Shown: positions 28,801-37,114, counted from the first letter of the stretch. The stretch is DNA of 64,000 nt from CAKVOD01 sp964606505 (GCA_964606505.1 CAZSGM010000001.1:1-64000), one strand, 5' to 3'. The notes: a model not told the origin generated them from the sequence alone. Translations and numbers: made by a program.

Positions 28801-28968
28801 AACCTCAAGCGCAACTTTTGTACTTGAGTCGTTAGGAAGATACTTGGTAAAGTCGTAGTTTATTCCAACGTGCGGAATCATAAAAACACTAGCAACCACC
28901 AACGCCATAAATAGCCCAAATAGGTAATATCTGAATTTTACAACAAATTCTGCTATCTTCTTAAACAT
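25885..28968 (-). CDS. MMPL/RND-family membrane transporter with basic tail
   Basis: This 1027-residue polytopic protein has the two-fold MMPL layout. A first membrane helix (about 15-33) is followed by an extracytoplasmic loop, five or six helices at about 160-320 (including MLIALVMDYCIVLCHRYREEM), a second helix near 345, a large outer domain (about 365-720), and a second helix bundle (about 725-880, with MGATIDYAILLTDRYL). The conserved DY pairs in both bundles are typical proton-relay positions. The C-terminus (about 925-1027) is a Lys/Ala/Ser/Thr tail resembling histone H1 tails, unusual for the family and probably cytoplasmic. Substrate unknown. The terminator-like repeat at 25724 separates it from the lasso operon. 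Confidence 0.88.
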   Translation of the reverse strand: MFKKIAEFVVKFRYYLFGLFMALVVASVFMIPHVGINYDFTKYLPNDSSTKVALEVMEDEFGASGTACIMVENITKEGATQLVKDILASDDVTGVASISFDAEKEACYKDNKALLSVFFEKSDYSPETKESIDSLKAFLDGYDFALGGSAVETVGSQEAIGSELMIILLIAVAIVILVLFLTSRSWLEPLVYLIVIGCSIVINMGTNLVMGEISCVTQSISSIMLIALVMDYCIVLCHRYREEMEKGVDAKTAMTKALAGSFLAIVASSLTVIAGLVALMFMDFTIGFDIGMVLAKGVFIGVLAVLFFMPSVIMMLAKGIEKTRHRSFMPKMDKIGTFAKKTRFVMPILFLCIVAVGLYFESNVNFTYVVESGSSAGVVATDQAKIEETFGKQNALVVMVGKNDDRDAGVAAERALVEYINNYFADADKFEQNYINSSTALATTDFYAQTMTKAQIMVMFGVTEADTEVVTKIDRLFTLLGKNPATDSVYLADVVTALHLERTVLPAAAEATVNNLYAQIAANNLYVALTAAQAQATYALSSQDAMNNVFKAILGVDTLQDTDTVQNYKILAYIYENDVEGRSQVEVISDAYNTAAFSKLTAQAICSEYGLTQAQVGAMFTYYGQDASSASSTIYNLQFVEYAHNNQEIRTQIGVFKQATIDGYYATLSSAEQMLVSENCDRMLFNMNLDVADEKALDFIRDLQDYLNENFESAYIVSNSENVISTMEVFSTDKLKTDLITILLIFLIVLLTFRSASIPVILVLAIQGAIWINLGLSSIMGDSVYFICYLLAMAIQMGATIDYAILLTDRYLTARRKQNKFEAIKTAIGNSFTTIITSGTILVLAAFTISWVSTIPLLRSIGNLIGRGALLSVLTILFVLPQCLLIFDKLIEKTTLKAKFVPLVSAPTVASSEVAQLESGDAIALVGDSTPTAEEKTNKTDKVEVEAETKKGTDKTADVKPVKTSTSKGGAVKTSAKAETKKVAARTNSKAATTKAESETSASKAESKTTSKKSANSKTASKTKDKK

Positions 28969-29294
28969 CTCTATCTCCTTTGTATTGTTTTCAAAACTTC
29001 CCGCAAAGCAAGCGCTGTTATTTTTTAATAACCCTTACCAACTAAAGGTTATCAATAAAATTTATCAATAGACTTTCAAACTCATTAATAAAACGCTTCT
29101 GCTATACTAGCCAAAAACTGCAGTTTTGAATTATTAAAATAAAAAACACACGCAAAGTTTAGATTTTCAAAACCTCTTTGCGCTACTAATAGAATTATAT
29201 TAGAAATTTGTCGAAAAATCAATGCTTTAAGTACTTATATTTTGAATTTCGTGTATAGTTAATCGACATTTATCTTTAAAATGTAGACAAAATA
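28969..29294. other. 326-bp intergenic region
   Basis: AT-rich. Contains a perfect TTTGTCGAA Spo0A-box-like site at 29207-29215 and an imperfect CGCAAAG/CTTTGCG hairpin around 29152-29182. The MMPL promoter is not clear to me. Confidence 0.45.
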
Positions 29295-29909
29295 TCATAA
29301 TTCCAGTTCATTTTCGTTATATTTTTTGAGTTTCCACTCATAAGCAAGCGTTTTTAGGATAAGTCGCGCCTGCAAATCAAACACCTTTTCGTTTGTAAAC
29401 TCCATTAGTTTATCCATTGGCACAAGTTCATAGGTTATGAACTCAGACGCTTCTAGGCATGCGCCCTCAAATGTTTCGACCTCGGCGGCAAAGCATACAA
29501 CGGTTTCGTCGCTCATTCCCACCGAAGAATAAGACGCATCGTCAATTTTGACAAGTTGCTTTACTTTTGCGCCCACCTCCTCAAGCAGTTCGCGTTCGGC
29601 GGCTTGTTCGGGCGTTTCCCCCGAGTCAATGTTCCCCGCAGGCGTTGAGTAGACGTAATCGGCAATTGGAAAACGATACTCTTTTGTAACGACGGCGAAA
29701 GCTGTTCCGCCCATTTTTACGTATGGCGCAATTCGGACAACATCGGCACGTCTTTCGCTTGTGGTTGCCTTTAAGTCGGCCATATTGCGACGCGACACAA
29801 CATAGTAGTCGACCTCGTTTCCGTTTACGTCAAACAAAATACGGTACAAATTCAAAAACTTTGTGTCCGTCATTTTTTCTAGACTTGTGATTTTAATTTT
29901 ATCTTCCAT
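29295..29909 (-). CDS. Nudix hydrolase, ADP-ribose pyrophosphatase-like
   Basis: This 204-residue protein carries a complete Nudix box at 92-114 (GNIDSGETPEQAAERELLEEVGA), the Mg-dependent nucleoside-diphosphate hydrolase motif. The N-terminal strands (RILFDVNGNEVDYYVVSRR) and the PAGNIDSGE context fit the ADP-ribose/nucleotide-sugar branch. GGGAG precedes the ATG. A promoter with TATAAT and TTGTAA lies upstream near 29950. Exact substrate not determinable. Confidence 0.9.
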   Translation of the reverse strand: MEDKIKITSLEKMTDTKFLNLYRILFDVNGNEVDYYVVSRRNMADLKATTSERRADVVRIAPYVKMGGTAFAVVTKEYRFPIADYVYSTPAGNIDSGETPEQAAERELLEEVGAKVKQLVKIDDASYSSVGMSDETVVCFAAEVETFEGACLEASEFITYELVPMDKLMEFTNEKVFDLQARLILKTLAYEWKLKKYNENELEL

Positions 29910-30147
29910 AGCAATCTCCCATTCACTTATTGTAACTTATTTATTATATAACACTTTTAAGCAATTACAAATTAATTTTACCCCACTCAAGAAAATTATA
30001 TTTTTTGTATTTACCCGCAAAAGTTCAAAAACTTAACAAAAAGCAAGTTGTATAATTAATTCTATTCGGATGAGCAAAATTGCGCCTATTGCACCTAAAT
30101 ATATCTTACTCAAAAAGTCGCGCCACAACTCCCGCAACTTTTATGCA
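29910..30147. other. Intergenic region
   Basis: Contains the Nudix promoter. I see no gene; plus-strand frames here run through the next terminator and zinc-ribbon gene antisense and look like chance. Confidence 0.4.
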
Positions 30148-30180
30148 ACAAAAAAACCCGCGTACAAACGCGGGTTTAAA
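30148..30180 (-). terminator. Terminator of the zinc-ribbon gene
   Basis: AAACCCGCG and CGCGGGTTT form a 9-bp GC-rich stem with a 6-base loop and a T-run on the minus strand. Confidence 0.92.
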
Positions 30181-30264
30181 ATGCAAAACGCGGATAGGGT
30201 CAAAATGTCAGTTTTGCATTTTTCAATTTCTAGGGCTATTTTTTTTGAAACAAATTTGGGCACA

Positions 30265-30465
30265 TCAGCCGTTTCTAATGCGTCTAATTTCTTCCTCACC
30301 TTTTGCAGGCTCAAGTGTCTTACATCCACACATTGGGCATTCGTGTTTCTTGAATGGGTAATAAATAAGGTATGTACCACAAGATATCACAGCCCAAACT
30401 ATAGAAAATTTCTTTTTGCCCTCGCAGTTTCTCATGCAGTTAGGACAATACAATCTTTTTGCCAT
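30265..30465 (-). CDS. Small zinc-ribbon membrane protein
   Basis: This 66-residue protein has Cys pairs at 7/10 (YCPNC) and 43/46 (CPMCGC), likely binding one zinc, around a single hydrophobic segment (about 19-37, SIVWAVISCGTYLIYYPF). AGGAGG lies 7 bases before the ATG. It is divergent from a helix-turn-helix regulator and shares its promoter architecture with the two fic-like genes. Function unknown. Confidence 0.8.
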   Translation of the reverse strand: MAKRLYCPNCMRNCEGKKKFSIVWAVISCGTYLIYYPFKKHECPMCGCKTLEPAKGEEEIRRIRNG

Positions 30466-30495
30466 AGCGCTTCCTCCTTTTGTAATGACAACTTA

Positions 30496-30547
30496 ATAAT
30501 ACCACAAAAAATAGTGAGAGTCAAGCGTTTTGTATATTTATTTGTAT
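30496..30547 (-). promoter_or_regulatory. Promoter of the zinc-ribbon gene with ATACAA direct repeat
   Basis: Minus strand TTGACT (30524-30519), 17-bp spacer, TATTAT (30501-30496). After 5 bp come ATACAA (30535-30530) and, 12 bp further up, ATACAA (30547-30542). This is the same geometry as at 5973-6024 and 7169-7220. Confidence 0.85.
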
Positions 30548-30640
30548 ATATTTTATATATTTTTATGTATTTTTTGGGTTGCGCTATCCGCAATTGACAA
30601 TGATAAATATTGATAAAATATTTGTTATGGAGGAACAATT

Positions 30641-30940
30641 ATGGAATTAACTGAAATAATCGACCGAATTAGCCACATAAGAACAATAAAAGGATTGTCA
30701 GCCAGAGAGTTGAGCCTTTCAATCGGGAAAAATCCATCCTACATAAACCGACTTGAGTACCGCAAGGACTTTGAACCGACAATTGGAGTCATAAACGACA
30801 TCATCGAGGCGTGCGACTCAAGTTTTGAGGAATTTTTCCACTACGACATAGACGAGTATAAGGCCGATAAAAAAATTTTGGAAATAATCAAAAATCTTTC
30901 ACAAGAGAAAAAGGAGGCACTAATTAAATTGTTATCATAA
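30641..30940 (+). CDS. XRE-family helix-turn-helix regulator
   Basis: This 99-residue protein has a Cro/CI-type DNA-binding domain at about 5-60 (IRTIKGLSARELSLSIGKNPSYINRLEYRK), followed by an acidic linker and a helical C-terminus. GGAGG lies 7 bases before the ATG. It is divergent from the zinc-ribbon gene, whose promoter carries the ATACAA repeat, so it is the nearest candidate regulator of that site. Its own promoter may be TTGACA near 30594, but the -10 is unclear. Confidence 0.85.
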   Translation: MELTEIIDRISHIRTIKGLSARELSLSIGKNPSYINRLEYRKDFEPTIGVINDIIEACDSSFEEFFHYDIDEYKADKKILEIIKNLSQEKKEALIKLLS

Positions 30941-31043
30941 ATTAAAAAGTGCAAAGCATATGCGCTATATTATTTTTTTTGTTTGTCATAACTGTTGACA
31001 TATTTGCATAAATTTACTAAAATATTATCAATGAGGAGACATT

Positions 31044-31904
31044 ATGAACAAAGATAATCTTGACAATACAGACGTTGTGGACGAAACGACCGAAAAGCGT
31101 GGAAACAATGCTTCGACACTGGCATTTATCTACGACTTGGACGGGACGTTGGTGGACGGATACCTTTACAATCAATGTTTTGACAAACTGCTAAACCTCA
31201 ACCTTTCGGCTGAGTGGCCAAGCATTGTTGAAAAATCAATTGAATTTGACGCCATTCCAAATATGTACTTTACGTACAAACTCATTTGCGCGTTAAAACA
31301 AAAGGTTGTGGAAACGGGCAAAAGTTTGGGAGAAATTTACGACGAGTGCGTCAAAAATGTAAGGTATTTTAAGGGCGTTGAAACGTGGTTTGACAACATC
31401 AATGTGTTTGCAAAAGAACACAATGTTGAAATCCAACATCACATCGTTTCGGCGGGAGACAAAGAGCTGATTTCGCGCATCTCGATTGCGCCGTTCATTC
31501 AGCGAATTTACGGAAACACATTCATTTACGAAAACGGTGTTCCCATTTGGCCGGCAAACACGATTACCGCTGTTGAAAAAACCGAGTACATTTACCGCAT
31601 TTCAAAGGGGAAGTTTGCCCCTTACGACATCTCAATCTACGATAAATCAAACGACGACGAGCGAAATGTTACGTTTGAAAACATTGTCTACTTCGGCGAC
31701 GGGGAGACGGATGTTCCGTCAATGAAACTTGTAAAAAACAAGGGCGGACACTCTATTGCGGTTTACGGAGAGGACAAACGCGAAATCGCGCAAAAACTCG
31801 CCGACAACAACCGCGTCAACCACATCGCGCAAGCTGACTACCGCAAAGGAAGTGAACTTTACAACTACATCTGCTCACTCATAGAAACTGCCGCAAGTAA
31901 ATAA
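31044..31904 (+). CDS. HAD-superfamily hydrolase
   Basis: This 286-residue protein has HAD motif I DLDGTLVDG near residue 31, motif II SAGDKEL, and motif IV FGDGETDVPSM. The layout fits phosphoserine-phosphatase-like (C1-cap) hydrolases. An N-terminal Asp/Asn/Glu-rich stretch of about 25 residues precedes the fold. GAGGAG lies 5 bases before the ATG and a consensus promoter (TTGACA, 17 bp, TAAAAT, about 30993-31021) is present. Substrate unknown. Confidence 0.88.
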   Translation: MNKDNLDNTDVVDETTEKRGNNASTLAFIYDLDGTLVDGYLYNQCFDKLLNLNLSAEWPSIVEKSIEFDAIPNMYFTYKLICALKQKVVETGKSLGEIYDECVKNVRYFKGVETWFDNINVFAKEHNVEIQHHIVSAGDKELISRISIAPFIQRIYGNTFIYENGVPIWPANTITAVEKTEYIYRISKGKFAPYDISIYDKSNDDERNVTFENIVYFGDGETDVPSMKLVKNKGGHSIAVYGEDKREIAQKLADNNRVNHIAQADYRKGSELYNYICSLIETAASK

Positions 31905-31948
31905 AACCGCTACGATCGGCAGCGAACAGCGCGAGCATTGCACTCACT

Positions 31949-32018
31949 AAAAAAAGAAGGCAAAATCTGAAGCGAACCGCCACAAAGTTCCTTTCAGTAC
32001 ATCTAGCCTTCTTTTTTA
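31949..32018 (+). terminator. Terminator of the HAD gene with a long loop
   Basis: AAAAAAGAAGGC and GCCTTCTTTTTT pair over 12 bp with a 44-base loop, followed by T residues. Confidence 0.65.
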
Positions 32019-32223
32019 TATTATTATAATCCAACTGCTTTTCCAACAACTGAGGAATTTCCGCGTATGGATTTTTGTCTAATATCTTGCTTGCGAACAA
32101 AAAAAATTCCCCGTATTTTAGGAATGTTTTTGATAAATTTGTGAAATATACGCAAAAACCATAAAAATAATTTAAGTTTTAAGGTTTTAATTATTCAAAT
32201 CCAGCATTTATTATAACAACAAT

Positions 32224-32278
32224 AAAAAACGTCGATGGTTAGGCTTTGCAAAACACGAAGCCCAATCAATCGGCGTTT
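32224..32278 (-). terminator. Terminator of the rho-like operon
   Basis: Minus strand AACGCCGAT...ATCGACGTT with an inner GGCTT/AAGCC pairing, then TTTTTT. It follows the 46-residue ORF at 32336. Confidence 0.8.
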
Positions 32279-32335
32279 GAATTATTTTTATAAAGATTTT
32301 AAGTCCAATTTGAAAACGTATTTTAATTCAAATGA

Positions 32336-32476
32336 TTACTTTCTAATAATATTAAATTTTTGTCTTGGGCACCTGCCACAGCATTGGCGCGCGCCCGTTT
32401 TGTAGGGGTCATAGTCAGGAATAAAACCCACAAAATATTGTCTTTGCTTATACTGCAAAATCTCGTTGATGTACAT
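32336..32476 (-). CDS. 46-residue Cys-containing small protein after the rho-like gene
   Basis: GGAG lies 6 bases before an ATG that opens a 46-codon frame starting MYINEILQYKQRQYF, with QCCGRCP near the end and a basic tail. It starts 43 bases after the rho-like stop and before a terminator, so it is probably the second gene of that transcript. It is not ribosomal protein L31, which often follows rho. The three close Cys could bind metal. Function unknown. Confidence 0.6.
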   Translation of the reverse strand: MYINEILQYKQRQYFVGFIPDYDPYKTGARQCCGRCPRQKFNIIRK

Positions 32477-32519
32477 AGTTCGCTCCTAAGCGAAACCCCT
32501 ATTACATTATATGCGCAAA

Positions 32520-33674
32520 CTAATTTTCTTGTCTAACGCTTTTTGCCTCGCAAAGTTCTTTGTTTTCTTCAACCCAGACAACATTCATAAAGTTGCCAAA
32601 GTCCTTATGTTGTTCAATAAATTCACTAGAACAACCACCTATAACCGTGCAAGACCCTTGTTTTTCAAACCTGCGCGCCATAGCAAAGAACGACTTAATC
32701 GAGTAAAGCGCTTCTCTATCAAGTTTGTCAGGATAAACATCCTCTAAGTCAGGTATAATCAACGCAACGTTGCGCCCGCTTTCCACAAGCCTTTTAACAT
32801 AGCTAATGGCAACCTTAAGCGCAAAATATTGCAGATTTGGATTATCGCTAAACGTGCTATGGAAAAGTTCAAACTTGCCTTGACTCTCATCCTTTAAAAG
32901 CGCAATTCTTTCCGGAGTTTCGTTCAGCGCAACAACAATTGTCCTCACATCCTTAGGCATACTTGTCGCAACCGGCAAAGTGATTGCGCTCAATCTGCCG
33001 CGCTTGTCCCCAATAATTAACGCGCGGTCGCCATAGCACAATGGCGCTACCGTACTAATTTGTTTAACAACCTCTGCATTGCCCGCAAGGTTAATCTTTT
33101 CTTTATCGAAAATTATTTTTTCTTCCTCAAAATTAGGTCTCTCTTTTCCATCAAACTTGCAGCCGTCGACTGTCAAAATGTTGACAACGTTAAGCATTTG
33201 AACTTCCCTGTTGTACTTCGCCTCGCAAGTAAGTTTACTCCCCTCACGAATTCCGTGCAACTCAATATATTCTTTAGACAAGTGCGCAATTCTTTCAACG
33301 CTCGCCGAGTTTTCAAACCCCACCAAAAAGTATTGGTAGTTGTTTTCCAACACAAACCCCTCAACCTTTACAAGTTCGCTCTCATTATATTTTGAAACAT
33401 TCTTATTGAAAACAACATCGCCTTTGATGTCGCTTCCGCAAACTCCGTACACAAAGTTCACTTCACCATCCAGCGGCAAAAAGCAGCTCTTAGCAGGCCT
33501 GCCCTTGCTGTTTGCAGGATAGTATGGCTTACCGCGCCCACTCTGAATTTCCAAAATACCTTTAATTAACTCGTCTCTTTTCTTTGTAGTTGGCGACCTA
33601 ACGCCCACGTTTCTCGATAGAAACCTAAGTTGGTAAATACTGTACTTCTTTAATTGTTCTTCTGTATAAACCAT
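32520..33674 (-). CDS. Rho-homologous protein with broken P-loop
   Basis: This 384-residue protein aligns with transcription terminator Rho through an N-terminal SAP-like helix pair (about 5-45), an OB/cold-shock-like RNA-binding region (about 65-165) and the ATPase fold (about 195-370). The Walker A APPKAGKT of Rho is replaced by IGDKRGRLS, losing the Lys. The catalytic Glu region (ALNETPERI) and a Walker B Asp (LIIPDLEDV) remain. The Q-loop (PASGKVLSGG) and the C-terminal arginine-finger part are absent. It is about 40-50 residues shorter than Rho. ATP-driven translocation therefore seems unlikely. Upstream is a weak promoter near 33715 with AGGTGAG before the ATG. Confidence 0.8.
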   Translation of the reverse strand: MVYTEEQLKKYSIYQLRFLSRNVGVRSPTTKKRDELIKGILEIQSGRGKPYYPANSKGRPAKSCFLPLDGEVNFVYGVCGSDIKGDVVFNKNVSKYNESELVKVEGFVLENNYQYFLVGFENSASVERIAHLSKEYIELHGIREGSKLTCEAKYNREVQMLNVVNILTVDGCKFDGKERPNFEEEKIIFDKEKINLAGNAEVVKQISTVAPLCYGDRALIIGDKRGRLSAITLPVATSMPKDVRTIVVALNETPERIALLKDESQGKFELFHSTFSDNPNLQYFALKVAISYVKRLVESGRNVALIIPDLEDVYPDKLDREALYSIKSFFAMARRFEKQGSCTVIGGCSSEFIEQHKDFGNFMNVVWVEENKELCEAKSVRQEN

Positions 33675-33800
33675 ATACTCACCTGTTCTTCATTAGTTTT
33701 ATTTTTAATAAAAATTCCCTATCCGACTTATTGTAACATAAAATTATTTTTTTTGCAATATAATTTACAAATTTTTTACAATATTTTTTTCAATTGAAAC

Positions 33801-33830
33801 AAAAGAGTTAAGTTTTTTTATTCTTAACTC
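33801..33830 (-). terminator. Terminator of scpB
   Basis: GAGTTAAG and CTTAACTC form an 8-bp stem with a 10-base loop, then TTTT on the minus strand. Confidence 0.65.
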
Positions 33831-33948
33831 CAGTTTTTATATTAATTTTAAAACCATCCTGACGTCAGCCTTTGAGATTTCCAAACAGCCTATTTAAAAA
33901 CTGCAATTCCGTAAATTTAAAACTTACCACTTGACGCAACAATTGCTT

Positions 33949-34680
33949 TTAGCTGACATATTGGACGTCCTTTTCGCCCTTTAGGTGTTCAGGGATTTCA
34001 TCCGCCTCAATGTCAGCGTCGTCATCCATATCGTTTTTGATTTGCTGCAACTCTTCGTCAACCTCTTTCTCTTCGGTTTCGTCCTCTGCCTCGTCGCCGT
34101 CGCCAATGTCGTACTCGTTGTACATACTCTCTGTTGTGTTACCTACGTTCAAAATCTGTATGCGCTCAAGCAGTGTTTCGTAATTTGGCAAGTCGTCGAG
34201 CGCGGTCAGGTCAAAACGTTTTAAAAACTCGTCCGTCGTTCCAAACAACAGCGGCTTCCCGACAACGTCCTTTCTTCCAACGACCTCAATCAAGTTGTGC
34301 CCCAACAAAACCTGAATAGCGTAGTCGCTACTAACGCCGCGCACGCTCTCAATTTCGAGCCTTGTAATAGGCTGCTTGTACGCAATTATCGCCATCGTTT
34401 CAAGCGCAGCCTTTGTGAGCGCCTTTTCCTTAATTGGATTCAACACGTCGGCAATAAAGTCAGAATACTCAGGGTTAGAAGAAAGTTGAACCTTGTTTTT
34501 ATATGTAATCACGTTTATGCCGCAAGGGGAGACGTATTTTTTCTTCAAACTCTCGACTGCACCCTTTACCTTGTCGACGCTAACGTTGAGTTTCGACGCA
34601 ATATCGTCGACCTCAACGCCTTGCCCCGCCACAAATAATATCGACATAACTATTTCATCTAAGTTATCCAATCTATCCAT
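33949..34680 (-). CDS. scpB: Segregation and condensation protein B
   Basis: ScpB (243 residues from the chosen start) binds ScpA and SMC to form the bacterial condensin. The two winged-helix domains are recognisable (LDEIVMSILFVAGQ...; ALETMAIIAYKQPITRLEIESVRGVSSD...VGRKDVVGKPLLFGTT). A long Asp/Glu-rich tail (about 185-243) is typical of many ScpB. The start MDRLDN has GAGG 6 bases upstream and overlaps the scpA stop by 8 bases; the frame extends 16 codons further without support. Confidence 0.96.
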   Translation of the reverse strand: MDRLDNLDEIVMSILFVAGQGVEVDDIASKLNVSVDKVKGAVESLKKKYVSPCGINVITYKNKVQLSSNPEYSDFIADVLNPIKEKALTKAALETMAIIAYKQPITRLEIESVRGVSSDYAIQVLLGHNLIEVVGRKDVVGKPLLFGTTDEFLKRFDLTALDDLPNYETLLERIQILNVGNTTESMYNEYDIGDGDEAEDETEEKEVDEELQQIKNDMDDDADIEADEIPEHLKGEKDVQYVS

Positions 34681-35599
34681 TGTTGTCCTCACTTTCCTCA
34701 GTTTTTTCTGTTGTTTGCCCTTCGACATAGTCAGGGTTTTTGATAATCAAAATATCCTCAAACAGTTCCGCCTGCGTAACCCTAATAAACTGCAGCTTCA
34801 TAAGTTCGAGCATTGCTTGAAAGGTCGAAATTATTTCAGATTTTGAATAGTCGCTATCAAACATCTCGCTAAAGTGAACCTGCTCTCTTTCGTTCAACAC
34901 GATTTTCAAGGTAAACATCTTCTCCGCGACGGTAAACCTGTCCTTTTCAATCTTTCTTTGCACGCTTACCGTCGTCTTTTGCTGCAACTTAATCATCATT
35001 TTAGTGAACGCGTTCAAAAGGTTGTCCATATTCATTTGCTTTAAGACGTACCTAAAGTCGTTGACTGACTCGTCAGGCTCCTTATAGAACCTGTCGATGT
35101 CCTCAATTTTTTGCAGTTCAACCGCCGCTTCTTTCATAATCTTGTATTCTTCAATCTTGCGCAACAATTCCTTTTCAGGGTCGACTTCATCTTCCTTAGG
35201 TTCTTCTGGCTTTGGCAAGAGCGCCTTAACCTTTATCTCAAGCAATGTCGCCGCAACCGCCAAAAACTCGCTCGCCTGCTCTAGGTCAAAACTTTCCGAC
35301 TCACGGATATATTTTAGATACTCGTCCGTGATTTCACTCAAAATAACCGTTTTGAGGTCGACCTTATTGTCGTCCATAATTGCAAGCAGCAACTCATATG
35401 GGTTGTCAAAGTTTTTGATGTTATACTTATTCTCGTCGTCTGCCGCTGTTTGGGTTTGCTCATCTTGCGCCGCGCCCGCGGTTTGCGCGTCTTGCGTTAC
35501 ATCCTTATTTTGCTCAAGGAACTCCGCATTGGTAAGCATTACGTTTTTACTCTCGCTGTCGACCACTTTGTCGACTTCATTTTCTAAAACTTCGTCCAT
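34673..35599 (-). CDS. scpA: Segregation and condensation protein A
   Basis: This 308-residue kleisin bridges SMC heads. The N-terminal kleisin motif FDNPYELLLAIMDDNKVDLKTVILSEITDEYLKYI begins at about 64, after an unusual 60-residue acidic, Ala/Gln-rich extension. The C-terminal winged helix (FSEMFDSDYSKSEIISTFQAMLELMKLQFIRV) is intact. It lies between an M50 peptidase gene and scpB, a common Bacillota operon. Confidence 0.95.
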   Translation of the reverse strand: MDEVLENEVDKVVDSESKNVMLTNAEFLEQNKDVTQDAQTAGAAQDEQTQTAADDENKYNIKNFDNPYELLLAIMDDNKVDLKTVILSEITDEYLKYIRESESFDLEQASEFLAVAATLLEIKVKALLPKPEEPKEDEVDPEKELLRKIEEYKIMKEAAVELQKIEDIDRFYKEPDESVNDFRYVLKQMNMDNLLNAFTKMMIKLQQKTTVSVQRKIEKDRFTVAEKMFTLKIVLNEREQVHFSEMFDSDYSKSEIISTFQAMLELMKLQFIRVTQAELFEDILIIKNPDYVEGQTTEKTEESEDNNG

Positions 35600-35609
35600 T
35601 TTTTACTCC

Positions 35610-36266
35610 TTAGAAAATCAAATCCCAGAAACCACTAAACGCGCCCGCTGCGGCGTTGACCACGTACCCCAATACAAGGCTCACAAGCCCCGAAATTACT
35701 AGGATAACGAGCAAAATTTGCCCGTAACGCATATTGAAATCAACAAACTTGTTGTCATAGCGCATAAACGCATTCAAGAAGTTAAATCCATCAAGCGGAT
35801 AAATCGGTAACAAGTTAAACACTGCAAGCGACAAGTTGATTGTCATCCCAAACATAAACAAGTACGCAAGGAAGAACTTGAACGCGCCCTCAATCATATA
35901 GTTGATTACGCAAACATATAACCCCGCGCAAACAAACGCCAGCACAATGTTTGTAACAATTCCTGCAAGCGAAACCGCTATAACGCCCTTTTTGTGGTTG
36001 CGGAAATTGAGAGTGTTAATCGGCACGGGTTTTGCCCAACCAAACCCAACTAACACAAAACATATAAGTCCAATCAAGTCAAAGTGCGCCAGCGGGTTAA
36101 TCGTCAAACGCCCATACGCTTTAGGTGTATTGTCGCCCATTTTATACGCGACGTAACTATGGCTAAACTCGTGCATAACAATCGCAGCCACGATTGCTAT
36201 TAGGTACGCAACCAACAATAAGACTGCTTCCCCTGCACTCAAGCCACTTAATAAACTAAATATCAT
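35610..36266 (-). CDS. M50-family site-2 metalloprotease
   Basis: This 218-residue membrane protease has the zinc motif HEFSH (32-36) in the first helix region and NLLPIYPLDGFN near the end, holding the third ligand Asp, with about six hydrophobic segments. It belongs to the short branch without PDZ domain (SpoIVFB-like/YwhC-like) commonly found upstream of scpA. Substrates unknown. Co-directional with scpA at a gap of 10 bases. Confidence 0.93.
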   Translation of the reverse strand: MIFSLLSGLSAGEAVLLLVAYLIAIVAAIVMHEFSHSYVAYKMGDNTPKAYGRLTINPLAHFDLIGLICFVLVGFGWAKPVPINTLNFRNHKKGVIAVSLAGIVTNIVLAFVCAGLYVCVINYMIEGAFKFFLAYLFMFGMTINLSLAVFNLLPIYPLDGFNFLNAFMRYDNKFVDFNMRYGQILLVILVISGLVSLVLGYVVNAAAGAFSGFWDLIF

Positions 36267-36633
36267 ATAATTCCTTTCTTTAATTTAATAAAGTATTATA
36301 ACAAAAAATTACTAATTTAACAAGCATTTTACGCATACTGCTTTGAGCCTAATTTATGCGTGCAAAGCGCAAACTATGCGCAAGGCAAACTTCGCAATCA
36401 ATTCAAATATTGCCAAAAGTTGCAATTCTAACATTTGCTTTGCCTTATCCTGCCACAAAAGTTTTTATGGTTATTATCCACACTCTCAAAAACAGCCTCT
36501 CGTTTAAACCATTAGCGCCCCCAACCCGCAGTTAAAGTACCCCACCCTCGCAGTTTTAAAGTCTGCGGCTTAAGGCATCCCCAAATATGTTACCCTATTT
36601 ATACAATAAAAATAAACTAACCTATACAAAATA
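36267..36633. other. Intergenic region between M50 gene and rplL
   Basis: No gene seen. One perfect TTATCCACA sequence (36474-36482) occurs here, far from the origin, and may be chance. Confidence 0.4.
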
Positions 36634-36663
36634 AAAAACCGCTGTGGAAAATCCACAACGGTT
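36634..36663 (-). terminator. Terminator of rplJ-rplL
   Basis: AACCG-TGTGGA paired with TCCACA-CGGTT, T-run on the minus strand. Confidence 0.92.
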
Positions 36664-36683
36664 ACTATAGAAGTAAGATGAAA

Positions 36684-37064
36684 TTATTTAAGTTCGATAG
36701 TAGCGCCAGCAGCTTCAAGCTTTTCTTTCATAGCCTTAGCTTCTTCTGTAGCAACATTTTCTTTGATTGTAGCAGGAGCTTCATCAACGATTTTCTTAGC
36801 GTCCATAAGACCAACGCCAGCAACTTCCTTAATTGTCTTGATTGTTTCAGATCTCTTATCAGCTGCATATGCTTTCAATACAACTGTGTATTCTGATTTT
36901 TCTTCAGCAGCAGCTGGAGCAGCAGCGCCAGCAGCTGGAGCAGCAGCTACAGCTACAGGAGCAGCAGCGCTAACACCAAATTCTTCTTCAAGTGCTTTTA
37001 CAAGTTCACTTACTTGTGTAAGAGTCATACCCTTAACTACTTCAACAATTTCTTTAATTTCCAT
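36684..37064 (-). CDS. rplL: 50S ribosomal protein L7/L12
   Basis: This 126-residue stalk protein has an N-terminal dimerisation helix (EIVEVVKGMTLTQVSELVKALEEEFGV), an Ala/Pro-rich hinge (VAVAAAPAAGAAAP) and the C-terminal factor-binding domain (KSEYTVVLKAY...KTIKEVAGVGLMDAKKIVDEAP). It follows rplJ by about 50 bases in the same transcript. Confidence 0.98.
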   Translation of the reverse strand: MEIKEIVEVVKGMTLTQVSELVKALEEEFGVSAAAPVAVAAAPAAGAAAPAAAEEKSEYTVVLKAYAADKRSETIKTIKEVAGVGLMDAKKIVDEAPATIKENVATEEAKAMKEKLEAAGATIELK

Positions 37065-37114
37065 TTTAAATTTCCTCCAATTTTTATTGTTGTAATCATT
37101 ATGCGCTTATGCGC

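Noticed and set aside
25885..28968. MMPL transporter as the exporter of the lasso peptide
   Set aside because: It is upstream of the lasso promoter, with a terminator-like repeat between, and no MMPL protein is an established lasso exporter. The link is not supported beyond proximity.
32336..32476. Ribosomal protein L31 after the rho-like gene
   Set aside because: The 46-residue sequence lacks the L31 start and motifs.
36474..36482. DnaA box downstream of rplL as part of an origin or titration cluster
   Set aside because: A single site 15 kb from the cluster; chance is sufficient.
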